Assembly: GCA_000469685.2 (NCBI GenBank)
Contig: LS997565.1
Span: 11,290,505 to 11,354,504 of the forward strand
Reading direction: 5' to 3'
Length of the DNA stretch: 64,000 nucleotides
Source of the DNA: Haemonchus contortus
Lineage: Eukaryota; Nematoda; Chromadorea; Rhabditida; Trichostrongylidae
The notes beneath the pieces are model-generated. The model searched no databases. It saw only the letters and a program-made list of their open reading frames with translations, and was not told the DNA's origin. Below are positions 1-13,367 of this stretch, in pieces (within the stretch, counting starts at the first letter, position 1; the number at the start of each line of letters is the position of its first letter). Position numbers and translations under genes: made by a program.

Positions 1-125
1 CGTCCAACCTATCTTTTTCTCAAAATCGCCGAACTCTCGCTTTCTTCTCTACCGTTGAACTATTTCCAACCTATACTCCATCTTTTCGAATACAAGCGGA
101 ATTATCGTGAACTGTGCCTTTTAAG
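1..125. repeat. right end of a TIR element (GGCACAGTTCACG family), cut by the window edge
   Basis: The final bases (ATCGTGAACTGTGCCTTTT) are the right inverted terminus shared with the copies at 7.6, 46.6, 51.3, 54.2 and 55.1-61.1 kb. The inner stretch (CGTCCAACC, then pyrimidine-rich sequence) also matches those copies. Confidence 0.75.
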
Positions 126-401
126 ACATAGTCTTGTTGAAAAGTTTGGCTACAGTAGATCGTTGCAAGTGGGGTACCCTCGCATCGGTGTTACCCCACA
201 AGTTCGCTTTCGGATTGCTAGAATGTCCGTACCAACATCAAAAGTCATCCTGGAAAGCAAACCTCCGAGATCGAGTTACAAATCTGTCTTGCTTACCTAT
301 TGTGTTAACTTGTTTCACTTTGCTTTCAAACTCTCCCACTTGATTCCCATACGGGAAAATCTTTCAGTAGGGAATCTCGTAGAAAAGTGAGTATGTAACT
401 T

Positions 402-407
402 TTTATT
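402..407 (-). other. candidate poly(A) signal of the L1CAM gene
   Basis: AATAAA on the minus strand, about 1.4 kb downstream of the last recognised coding exon. It would close a transcript whose cytoplasmic exon lies between 410 and 1798. This is the only clear hexamer noted in that interval, and AT-rich sequence makes chance matches likely. Confidence 0.3.
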
Positions 408-1009
408 TATCAGTGAATAAAAAACAGAATCAGCATAACAAACAACCGTCGTAAACATATAATACAGTACATAAAACGATGGTTGGCAGCAATTGATCGC
501 TAAATGGAATCAATGATAATGTGATCATAATCAGGATAACAGAATTAGCAACATAGCTAACAAAATTCGAGCTAAATTCCCCTACACCGTACTTGGGAGC
601 AGTCTGGCAGGGCAGTCCTCAAAGTAACGGCGTAAGAACATTAGTACATACATGACTGCCCATAAATTGGATATTTCGATTGGTTATGATGGAATGATAC
701 AGCTTGAGCTACGATTTATACCCATATTGATACTCAAGAAATTGTCGTTCTTCATCGTTTGCCAACTGGTGGCCAATCTCCATCTCCTGAAGTATAACGA
801 ACCCTTCTATGGTATAGCAGGCGATAGTGGAACTGCAAATTTCGAGTCTTACCATGGTCCAAGTCTTTTATGGGGATAAGCCCCACAGAATTCGTAATAT
901 TCCAGAATAGCAAAGTTGTTTCAATACGTTTCAGACCTATCGATGTACAAAAGGGCCCTGCTGAGTGAGACCCAGGGGAGGAGATGGGCAGTTAAATCGG
1001 TTTTGAGTA

Positions 1010-1255
1010 TTTGATTCGCCGCACGCGGCAGTCGCGGACTAATTGCTTCCTTAGTGCATTTCTAGCGTTTTTCATGGAGCTCGATCAATATGCGATTATT
1101 ATTTTTGGCATGCTTCTAATGTCACTTCTTTTGTTTGTGTGTTCCTTACTCGCTGCCATGCTCCTGCTTCATTCTGCTACAATCCTTCGCGCGCGACGTC
1201 GCTCTCGCGGCGGAGCGACCATTTCGATTCTACTGCACCACAACCAATGATGCAG
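1010..1255. repeat. dispersed repeat, copy 1 (pair with 3175-3405)
   Basis: Starts GATTCGCCGCACGCGGC and ends near TTCTACTGCACCAC. The same order of blocks recurs directly at 3175-3405 with roughly three quarters of bases matching by eye. It lies downstream of the L1CAM TM exon; no coding role is apparent. A short hairpin built on CACACCACGG follows at about 1351-1426. Confidence 0.6.
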
Positions 1256-1798
1256 TATTTTTGCAAAAAAGTATCCGCCAGGATTATTTAGTATTTGTCA
1301 AAATAACTCAAGAAGTTGAAGGATTGATTCGCCCACGCGGGGTGACTATTGGCACACACCACGGATAACCCCGTACCTCGCGGGACGATTTGTCCACGCG
1401 GGGTGCGGGGTGGTCCGTGGTGTGACTACCGCACCTGTTTGGAAGATGACGCTGGTACTACTCGTCCAATTCCTCCTAGAGACGAAATGAAGTGGGAGCA
1501 TAGTTCACGCCCGTCCGCTTAGTAGCACTTCTACCCTCCCTGCTCGTGCTGCCCTATTATATAAAAGTCTATGCTATGTGCTTCCACCCCATGAACCCCC
1601 AACAATAGCCCTGCATGAGGGTTTGCATGTCCGTCCGTTCGCTTGCTGCCAATTTGGGTCTCGCGTTCCATACAGCAGAGAGCTCATGTAATATGAAGGG
1701 AGGGCATTGAGACAGAACGAATTTAAGGTGGACTACTCCATCTTCCATTTGGTTTGGTAAACTGTTTAGAGCAATAACCTCAGAAATTCCATCCTTAC

Positions 1799-1923
1799 CT
1801 TCCTTCTCACAACATATTCTGCTCCTCGTCGTTCTTCACAACAACAGGTGATCAAAACCGTGATTAGTGCGATTGCAACAGCACAAAGTACGGCTATGAA
1901 CCAGGCTGCGTTTCGGAGAGATT
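1799..1923 (-). CDS. L1CAM exon 28: transmembrane helix and juxtamembrane segment
   Basis: Residues about 1120-1161. A 20-plus residue hydrophobic helix (WFIAVLCAVAIALITVLI) is followed by CCC and then RRGAEYVVRRK. The last segment resembles the juxtamembrane RGxKYxV motif of L1-family proteins. The exon ends in phase 0 at a GTAAGG donor. If that donor is not used, the frame stops ten codons later. Confidence 0.88.
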
Positions 1924-4900
1924 CTAAAAGTATAAATTCGAGTTATGCTAAATGTAGGCAGGGTAAATGAAGAGCCACTATCGATTTCTAATGCTCCCAC
2001 TTCCGGACGAGATGAAATTCTATCAAAAAATGCCCAATCCAAGGATCCCAGAGATACTTTTTATGATGTCCTATCACATTCTACCCATCAAAAAACTGAT
2101 CAAATCCAATCAGGGGTGAAGTTGTGGGAAATTAGTGTTTTCCCCCTCAAAGTGTTGGTTTCTCAAATTATCCAGGCCCCAAGTGGGACTCATTGGCTTC
2201 GAAAACATATGACATACAGACAACATCACAGCCGATCATTTGCGACTACCATCTTCTAGGAAGTTCGGGCCAAGATTTGTTCACGTAGGCTTTTGACCCC
2301 GAACTCCTTAGAAGAATAGCAGTCACTTGACTTGCCCTCATAAAGTGGGAAAAGCTTACCTTGACTGAGATGGGAAACATTCTCCTTGGTTAAGGTGGTC
2401 ACTGATCGTGGTTCACTGTACGACATCCGATTTCCATCTTTGGCTACACCGATCAGATTATATGTACTGCCCTCCCGAAGTCCAGTAACTGTCAGGTGAG
2501 TGGTCGGGAGATAAATAGGCCCAGTCTCGAAGTGTTCCGTAGAATCTGTAAGTAGAAGAGCTATAGCTTACTAGCGGAACGTCATGATAATAGTAAGTAT
2601 AGTAGAAGGTAACAATGTAGATTGGAACCTGCTAAGGAGTAATTGACGAAGAACGACGAGCCAGGCATCCTCCATACATTGTGATTTGATGGCTTCCATT
2701 CCACATCTACGGTATCTAATGTGATGTTTCTAACGAAGAATACCGGTGGATCAGGATCTGAAAAGTTACTTCAAGAGATCCTCAAAGCAATAAGGCAGCT
2801 TGAGTGATTGCCGTTGGACTAAAAGGATTTGGCTCGTTTTGGTGGCTCACAATTGAGGACCTACCCAGAATTGCCACTTTATGCTGCTTTTATCATAGCG
2901 ATTAGAGAGGACGTATAGCGTTACTATCACTTGTTACGCACATTTGTCTGTGAAGGCACATAACCACGTGTAATGAGTAGCAGAAAGTCGGATATAAGAA
3001 GTCTTATCTTTACGAGGGCCTTCGCTGACGGGGAATGGGTCCCATTTGATACATTCAGAGGCCAAGAAAAGTGGTTTACTGTAAATACGGTTAAGAAGAG
3101 AAAAACGAATGAATACTAGTGTTTAAAACCCCCAATTCAACTATCACCAACAAAGGAGTCGTTGTGCAATCGATTCGCCGCATGCGGCGGTCGCGGACAA
3201 TTTGCCTCGTTTTTGCAGTTTTAGCGATCTTCATATAGCTCGATCGAGATGCGATTATTACTTTTGGCATGATTACAATGTTACTGCTTTTTTTTCCTAT
3301 ATTCTTTGCTCAAAGGGCCGCTTCTACTTCACTCTGCAACACTCCTTCGCTCGCGATGTCGCTCTCGCCGCGAAGCGACCAGTTCGTTCTACTGCACCAC
3401 ACCCATCAACAAAACCTACTATTCAAAGGAACAAAGTGCTAGATGTCGTTGTTAGCCATCCTGTTGGATCCAGATCACCCTTCTCGACAATCGGCCCCGG
3501 CAACTTCATGTGAGCCCTTCATCCCTGACGCATGCTGGCTCTCCCTAATTTAGAACGACAGGGACGAGGCCACTGTGGAGAATCCCAACAGGGCCACTTC
3601 TAGAGCCCCAATTTGAATAAACGGGCATGCAAATGAGTTGCTACTTGCGACTTACTCCTAGTATTCCAAGTTCTGACTGGTCGTGTCGTTTTTAGTCCTT
3701 CACCAGCACTTGTTTCTCCCCAAACAGAAACTCGGTAGGACGAATCCGGTTGGCATTTCTCGTGTAGATAATAACGCTGTCGATGTAGAACGTATGTCTC
3801 TTCAGTTTCGTCTGAAAAGTCTCCCGTTTTTGATTATCCCTTTACAGAATTACGGTACAAAATGTACATCGATCGCGGGCGCGTAAAATCGGTACCGATT
3901 TTTAAGTGACAGCGTCAAACCGGCAGAGCGTAAAAGCAACTTCAACTATAGACTGATGAACAGTGAAGACAAACACATACTTTTCTCATTCTCAAAGGAT
4001 AGGAAGTAGCCTCGGAGTATTCCGTTCGGATGTTTTGGCGGTTCCCAAAGAGTAAGTATCGCATGCGCTCCTACGGCCACCACGCGTAGATTGTGTACTT
4101 TTGATGGTACTGAAAACCATATCCCATAAACAACAAGTAAACAAACAACAAATACAAACGAGTGACTGAACTAGGTTGAATCCCGCGTGAACCGCAACTT
4201 ACATCCTTCAGGAGTTGTCAGATGAATGGCCGGACTAGGAGCGCTGCCGTAGCGACGATTCTTGGTCCGGATCACCGCAGTATAATTGGAATTGGGAGCA
4301 AGAGTGGAAATCACCTGAGTCATCACGTTTGTGAGTAGTAGAAAAGGAAGGACGATGAATTCGAAAGAAAAAGCGAGGAATCACCTTTTCAGTTTCGTTC
4401 GGTGCCAGCATGAGACGATACTTTCGTGCAGGGAGCACATCGCGCCAGAACTCGATCTAAAAAATCACAATATCAAAGGTCTATCGGGAGCAGAGTAAGA
4501 TGGTTCATCAGAACTTTAAATGAATGTCAAAGTTCTCTTTTTTGAATAGTCTTGGGTCGTAAGTGGTCAGAGGGGATGTCGACCAATAGCGCGATCTGTG
4601 GGAAAGTTTCCCTAGACCTTCTACAACTAGTAGAATCCTCTTTCACTCCGATACCATTAGATAAAGTAACATCATGGTCAGTATTGTAAGCCAAATGAAC
4701 CCTGTTCGTCATAGTATAGCTCAAGCTCTGATTCAAAGCCACCTACGGTTCTTAGTGACTCCGACTGCACATCTGGCACATCCTTACAACCGAATTCGAT
4801 TACAGTTAGTCCAGTTAGTGTTGCTCAGTCGTTTTTGACGCTGCATACAAATCTTAAAACAAACCTCATATCCACGAAAATAGCCGTTCACTGACGACTC

Positions 4901-7900
4901 GTCCACCGGTTCCCATTTGAAGCTGACTGTCGAGAAATTCACGAGCTTCTCGACTCGAAAGTTGTTTGGCGCTACTGATGGTACTGTAAATTGGTAATTT
5001 ACGATCGTATACTCCATAACTGCTAAATGAAAAAGGATTTAAAATTCTCAGCAGCAGTCAGATTATATAACAAGAATAAAAATTATATTTTCACACTATA
5101 ATTTCATAGTCTTCCAAGATACCAAAGCTGAGGGATTCGGCGCTATTTAAACAGAATGCTTTTGATTTTCATGGTACGGGTCATTTTATCCTCAGAGAGG
5201 AACGTCTTTTCCTTCGAGGCCAATGAACTACGCCATAGACTATTTAATTCGATAGGACGGACCTGCTTCTGTTCAGGACCTCATGTAGTTCATGTTTACT
5301 ACAAAACATGAACCGACCCATGACTCTTTATAGATAGTGCAAATTTGAATTTCGCAATATTTCACTTACAGATGTAAGCACAGAAGAACTACGGTAGGAC
5401 CTATTTTCTCCAAGCCTTGCCCAACAAACCACGCCCTAACGCAGAGACTGACTAGCATCTTCCATTTCAATTGTCCCATATGCAAACTTATGTTGCTCAG
5501 GATGACTTTTTTGTAGGGTTTATACTTTTTCACATTAAGACTGTAGGACATTTTTGTTCAACAAGCAACTATAAGGGTAACAATTCAAAAGGTGAGCTCC
5601 GAAAAACTGGTCCGCCTGTCGGCATCCTTCAATCCAGCTAGAACTTCCGTATTAAATTTCGTACTTTTCCACTTCAGCTAAGGATTTTTTGATTTCTCAA
5701 CGCAACAAATACTCCAGCAATGATAAGTTAATAAGTGAACAATGGCAGAGAAATAAGCAGGAAAGTTTATATTTATAACGAATCAAATCAACACACCGTC
5801 TTCTCCAGAAAACCCTTTCACAGTGTCCGGTTCGAGAATACTGGGTCCAATAGCGTTTACAGCTCGCACTTGAACTTGGAATGGACGGAATGTTGGCTGT
5901 TCACGGATTATGGTGTGATTCTGAAACGATATAGTGACTTCTATGACGGAGATCGAGCAAACTCCTTTCCGTTTTCCTCCTCATTTTCGAGTTCTAGTAT
6001 TGTCTCATCCGGAGTTGTTCTGATCTCCCTCTACAGTAACACTCGAACAGTTCAAATAAGTCATCACCGGTTCTAGATCTAATTTTCCATATCATTAGAT
6101 TTCTGTTAGAGGGCCATGGTTGACTGAGGTGGCAGTAAAGTCCTCCTATCCCTTTACGACCAGCATGATGATTAACCACCTGTTAAGGTTAACTGGTGAT
6201 GAAGAAAGCCTATCCGTCAAAACGTAAACTCACACACACCATACCCAAACAGGTGGTTTCGACAGGAGTTTTTCTAAAAAAAAATAGGAAGTGTCCTGTA
6301 CGGAAGTGCAAAGCGCATCCCTCGAGGGGCAAAAAAGGCGCTGCGAGGCTGGCATTTACGCTATGCTCGAAACAAAATTGCTAGGTCAGCGTTTCGTAGC
6401 AACAAAGTTCAGAACAGGCGAATGTTTCGGGCTTTTTCAGGAGCAGCGGGCTCCCTAGATGGGCGGGGTCTCGGCTCACCGGCAGAGTCCAGTATGTGAG
6501 GTGTGGGTACCCTCTAATGGAAGATCTTTACCACCTAGTACATAAATAGCGCATAATACGACCAACATTGGGATTCATGAAGCGTGAACTAGCCGACTGA
6601 CCGTCTGAATGGGATCATGTGGAGCAGCGGGTACGTGTTTAGCCTTCGGCCTGCAGGGTCGGGGTTTCGGATGGACGGCATTCTGTTTTGCTTTTAGTTC
6701 CGGAGACTTCTGAGTCACTTCTTCAGATGTACAAAACTCCAGAAACTTGACTTTCCCGAAATTCAGTGGGTTTGGCCTTTTACGAACTAGATTTGATTGA
6801 TGTGGAGTAGAAAGTCGGTTTCTTGGGGTTCATCCCGTTAGCTTTCAGAATTGAATCAGAGAAATCTTAGGTTACATTTCCAGAGCATTTTTCTTTTCTT
6901 TCTGTTGGGCCTAAGCGCATCAGTCCCTATTGTGTTTATGTTTGGCGAAAATTTACTTTGATGATCTGCTCGAACAACAAATGGGAAAAACAAAGAAACA
7001 TCCTACTATCCGTCACCGACCTAACGACGACTTACCCAATAGGTAGATTTTCAAACTGGCCTCAGGAAGATATAGTGACAGAGGAAGGATTGCGTCCTCA
7101 CGGAACGTTGTTTACTAGCTACCATTGTTCAGTGTTAGGGAAAACGAGTAACTCAATACATTAAACAGGCGTCGATTTGAGCTCTCATTGAGTTCCCAAA
7201 AAATCAATAATAAAAATCAATAGTGGAAAAGTGGCTTACAGCGAGTGGATCTTCAACGACAAACTCTGTCCAAGCAGTGTGTGGCTCGTCTAATTTGTAC
7301 CTGAATTGACAAACACTTCATTGAAAAGAAATCAACAGATGATAAGCAATAATAATAAATTAATATAAAAATAAAGCAGGTACACAGAAATTTTTATAAA
7401 AAGATTGAAGTATAGTAGATTCTCGCTCAACAGAAAAATTCGAGAAGAATTTTCAAAGGATAAGGCATTAAGAAATCTTAAAATTCAGGTTTAGAGGTCT
7501 TGAGAACTGGGAATCTGTTGTGCGATCCCTTTATTCCCTTTGATTGGCCCCCGAAAAAACTTAGTTCTCAATTTTTTTGAAAATCGCCGTTTCAGAGTGT
7601 CTTTGAAGGCACAGTTCACGGTGGGAGAGGTATTTAGATTCCCTCTTATTTACACGGTGATCCCCTAAGGGTAACAGAAGAGACGCTGTTGGACCAAAAG
7701 CCATAGAGCTGGGGCATAGTAGTAGCCCCACTACCGAATCGCCCGAATGCCTCGCCCCTCGACCGATGATGTGTCAGAGGAGTATCGAGGCGATACAGAT
7801 TGCAAAATTCGTGCTAGGACCTCCACACTATCAGCTGATCGCCGAGTGACGAGACGTTGTTTTTCTCTATTCTATTTTCTCTGTTATTTCATATAGCTGC

Positions 7901-10900
7901 TGCGATTGTTCATCTAATTTCCTATCTCAAGAGGATGAAAATGAAGGGCCACTCTTGCTGGTAGCAGTGGTTTTGCTGACTTATGCTCATGAGTTAATTT
8001 GCGCGCGTACGCACTGAACAACTCGTCCAAATACACTTCTACTTCATTTTTCTAGTCTCATTCTCGTCCAACACCCTTTCTGACAGTTTTTCGAGGCCTT
8101 TTATCATTTTCGAAACACTGATCCCCGCACTTTCTCCGCCTTCATCTCACTACTTCCCACCTCCTCTTTCATTTTTCGTCATAATCTGGATAACCCAAAA
8201 CAGCAGTGAACTGTACCTTTATGTATCAGTTTGCAGTGCATTTGTTTTGGATAGGGCATGGGTGGGCATACTTACTACTTTGGCTGTAGAAGATAAATGA
8301 AATGGCTGTGAATGGGGGAAATGCGGTGATCGCAAGAGCTGGGGTGAGGTAGAGTGGTAAAAATTTCCAAAGGAGTCAACAGAATTTTCCTTAAATGGGG
8401 GAAAATCGATGTGGCTCTGCACTTGCCATCCCCAGAGAATCTCAAGAATGGGAGCACTACAGGCTCGGTTTGTCGCGTCAGGGCCACTCATGGGTGTGCG
8501 CTCGAGATGGAGGGTCCGGGTCCTGACATTTTTTTTTGCATTTTTTTTCAGGCAAGAAAGACTCACGATGACGAGATTTTAAGGGAGATGTGAGCATTTA
8601 CGGGAGTGTTAGAAACCAGAGGTGATTTGAAAAGGTTTACGAGCCCCAGATGATCCAGAAACTTCTTACCTGACAAGGTACTGTAAGTGGGGAGCGTTCC
8701 AGTAGTACTTCTCCATCGGCTTCCAATAGACGACCAAATTGTCTGGCTCCGTTCCCTCGACCCGAACGCCTTTCGGGTTCGAGTATGGGAAAGAAGGACG
8801 GGTATGGCAGGAGATATTCTGCACCTTATCTAAATTATTCACTTATTCACTTTTTCAGTGAGAACACTTTCCGTCTACATTTCCCTTGGCAACAGCTGTA
8901 GATAATGAACCAGTAAGGGAATTCTCGTCAACTGCTTTGACAAATCCATTACTAGCTCGTGTTTCCATAAATTATTCGGATTGAAACTCAACAAACCTTC
9001 GTCCAGCCCGACGTTCTGATCTGAACGGCCGTGGGAATTCTCAGCGACCACCCGGAATGTGTAATTCACCTGAATAGTTTCACTTTACAGCCTCCTTCAG
9101 AACTCCATGAAAGAATCAACTCACCCATGGCGTCAGAGTAACGTCAGCCTCGAAATTTTCTCTGGCTACGTTGATCTCGTCCACAACGCGCTCCCATACA
9201 CCCTGAATACTGTAGGTTCAGGTGGGCCCTTGAGAAAGGGGAGATGGGCTCACCTTCCGGAAATCGGTTTCCATTTCGACGGTGTACTTTTTGATGTCGT
9301 CTCCGTGATCCTCTGCAGCTTTCCATTTGATCACCGCTTTCCTCTCTGTACAGACTGGTGGCTCCATTAGCGGTTGTGCAGGAACGTCTGAATAATGGAT
9401 GGTTATGAGCTCGACCTAAAAGGAAAACCTGTGGTTTGCTATGAATTTCATTTATTTCGCTTCTTGCCTCCCAAAATCAAAATCTAGAAGCGGTTCGCAG
9501 AAGAGATATAAGCTTCTGTCTATGAACTACTGGCATTGAATGTAGCTAACTGCTTGGAGCAGTTACTCAGTAGATTTGACTCATAGAACTTTGCAGAAAC
9601 AGGAAGAGATCATGGATGATGAGAACTTATCGAGAAGGTGACGGAGATGTCTGCTCACAATCAGTGTAATTCTGCTAAGATGAAAGGAACGACTAGATGC
9701 ATTTGAATTGGCTGTACTTCACTGGGACACGGCCTTTGGAACACCAGTAAGATATCCTACCAATCTTAACCAGTAAGAAAAGTCAACCCAAGCGGGCACT
9801 CCTTACACAACATTACGTGGGCCCGGTAACCGCTGGATTAAGGCTTGACAACAATATCGAGTAGTGAGTCCTATTCCTTCCGTGTCCACTAGTAGGAGCG
9901 AAATCCCTCATTGTTGGATATGCCTTCAGTGGAATACGAAGGGAGTTTGGTCATTTTTATATGATGAGTGTAAGTGTAAGACAAAGTCACTTCAAGGGCA
10001 GTAAAAGATATACCGTGATGTCAGAGGAAGCTTATAAGACTTTATTAATTCTGGGAACGAGTCAGCGGATACTAAAAGTAGGACCGGGGATGGGTTGCGT
10101 CTCCGGTCCTGGGTCTGGAGTAAGTTAGTTGTGTTTTGAAGGAATGGGACAATTTCAGGGAACCAGCCATCAATGCAGGAAATCGTTTGAGAATGGGATG
10201 GTGTCGAATTTGGCGATTTGCTTATGAGTCTCGTCAATACAGATTCCATTGCCTACCGTAATTCTTGTTCTGGTGCAAATTATAGAAGTTTTAGATATAT
10301 TAAAAGCGGTAAGTCCAAATTGGTAGAAACTTTTACTTTCAGCCTTGCGCCATGCAATCTCGCTAGTGTAGGGGAAGAGGAGGATGTGCTCCGTGAAGCT
10401 CAGTCACAGATTCGATTTCTATCAGGAGGGATTTTCGTAAGACTTGTACTGCCTGCTTATGATGTCCTCACCTTTGACGATGAGCCGCATTGACGCTAGT
10501 TTGACATCGACTTCGGTGATAGCAGCGCAATCAATCATGCCTGAATGCGGGCCTCGAAGTGAGTTGAGGAGAAGTCGATCGGGTAGGACTCTGAAAGTAT
10601 CACAATGGGTAGGCACCTAGGCAGGTCAGTAGGAGAAGTAGGAATCGCCGAAGTGGTTCTGTACTGAAGGGTGACTGTACTAGCAGATTCAAAGGTGTCC
10701 TGTCAAGACTTCACCTCAACTGACGCTCACAGCTGTAACGAGACAAGTCCATTCAATCAAATTTTCAACATTTTTTGCCTCTTTGAGCCCTGAGTGGGCC
10801 CTGTCTTGCCTCTCTGTACTGTCCTACTTCTTTCCTTTTGGACTCATTCCGTTATTCATTAGATAGCTTGAATTACTAAATAAATTTAATTCTTACTGAT

Positions 10901-13268
10901 AAACGGTGTTGTTTCCGATAATCTCCCCGTTGATGGTCCATTTATAAGTGATCTGAAGACGTGGATCAGCTATCGCTTCACAGTGTAACTCGGCCGAATC
11001 GCCCGCTTCCAACACCAATTTCGGAGGCGAAGGCACTTTCACAAAGTAAGTTGGCTCTGAATTTCCGTAAAATTTCGTAACCGCCTATGGCAGCGTCTCA
11101 GAAAGGACTTACTGTAAACTTGAAGCCTGTTGGTAGCTCGAGCAATACCGTATTTATTCGATACATTACAGTAATAAAGACCCTCATCTGCGCTGCTCAA
11201 ATCATGAATGATGAACGTATTGTTTGCCAGGAGCTGAAATCAAGCTATTCATCAGAGTAATAAATCTGAGAGGGAAAGGGGATCAAATCAGACTTGTGTT
11301 TTCCCTTCGATCACTTTCAATGGGCTATCATCCGCATCAACCCATCGGACCACAGGGTCCGGAGCTGCAACCACATCACAGTTCAGCGACACCGATGTTT
11401 TCTGGACGACTTTCCATACTCGTTGTGTTGGCATAAGGAATCGAGGTGCATGTGCTGAAAGAGAGACATTTGAGCGAGGAGTATGATAGAACAAAGCGGG
11501 TTCTCCATCACCCAGACATAGGGTCATTCGGGGTTCGTCCAAAAGCTGAATAGGTCTAATCCCTAATCGTGGCTGTTGAAGGACTATCCTGACAGAAAAA
11601 AGTAGAGGTAGGGCTGTGATAAATGTCCTCGCTATCACATGGTTGAACAGGGGACGGAATTCTGGGCAGAGACATTCTGTGCTCGTCAATATCCCATCTG
11701 TACGTTGCCGGTTCCTTCTCTTTAGATTCTTTCAGTAAGGAGCCCCTGTTTTACACACTGGTTTGCTGGTTTTGTATTTGGGCATAGTGAATCAAACGCA
11801 CCATCTGATACCTCTACAGTTATGACTGGAACTTGAATGCATGGCGCAATCCCATACTGGTTTGTTCGAATGAAACCACTGCAGATATGTTATTTTAGAT
11901 TACCTTTCACATTGACGAATGCATTGGCGTAAACGTAGCCGAGTGGATTTGAGGCATTGCATTGGTAAACACCAGTATCGAGATCGTGATTCAACGACGA
12001 CAATCTCAAGACTCTTCCATTGTCAAGCAGGACCCGCCGCTGATCTCCCGTTTGCTCTGAAATGAAGGGCTATGAAAAAGTATCAAAAAGATGGGGGGAC
12101 GGTACGAACGTGCGTCCGAGGGTGCGCGCGGCAAATTGCGCGGCGAAGTTCGTGACGATTTGTATGACTCCGACGCCAATTTTCGGGGCACAAACTCGGA
12201 GTAATGTAGTTTAGTATGGTCAGATGATCCTCCTAATCCACTCTATTTCAAACTTGGGCCCCAATGGTAGGCGCCAAAGTCGTTCAAATCATTACGAACT
12301 TCGTCGCGCAATTTGCCGCGCGCATCCTCGGACGCACGTTCGTACACATACCCAAAAAGATGGCGAGTCGATGTGGGTCCTACAGCGAAATGTACGCAAA
12401 CGAACCATGTAACGGTTTCCCATTCATGCTCCATTTGACTATGGGAGGTGGCTGTCCTGATGCAAGGCATTCGAGTTCGGTGGTACTTTCCTCCGGTTGT
12501 TCAATGTCCTTTGGTGGGTCGAAGTCCCAGTAGGGTGCCGCTGAAACAACACTTTTTAAAGACTTTCTAAGGCTATTTTTCTTAAAATACTTCTAGGAGA
12601 GTTGGCTTACTTTTGAGAGTTCTAACTCCCACATCTGAACTCACCCACAACTCGGACATTAACAGAGTGGGCGATGTTGGCTGAACGACATTCGTAGTGA
12701 CCAGCGTCTTCAGGATGCACATTCTCAATGATCAGGGCTTTTCCAAACTCGCTCTCAGGCGACGTCAAATCTTTCAATCGGGCTTTTGGCAGATATCCAT
12801 CGAGCTTTGACCAGAAGATTTCTGGTAGAGGGCTATAATGCACGATGTAAATGGGGATTTCATTTTTTGTTTTACCATTCCAAAGAATGCATCTCGTAAG
12901 TTGGATCCACTATATTTTGGTAATTTTACTCTGTAATTTTAGAGTTGCTTTCAATGTTACTGTTATGATCTGTCAGGGTGAGGCATAGGAACAGGTAGGA
13001 CGACTACGGAATATTCCCGTAAAAGAATCCATCTGTTGAACTTGTTAGTAAGGTAATGTTGTACAAAAGTCCCCACTGTAGGGGTAGATGGTGCGTCCTG
13101 ATGAGAGGATCCAGATGAATTTCACGAGAAATGGAAGAGAGCGTCAGGGTGTCCGTTGACAGTTTCCCGAGGGTTCCAAGACTTCACCATTTGGGAATAA
13201 GGGCCATTTTATCATTTGGCTAAGGGTCGAATTAGATGGTAATAATGATAATGATAATAGTAATAGTA

Positions 13269-13367
<99 letters not shown>

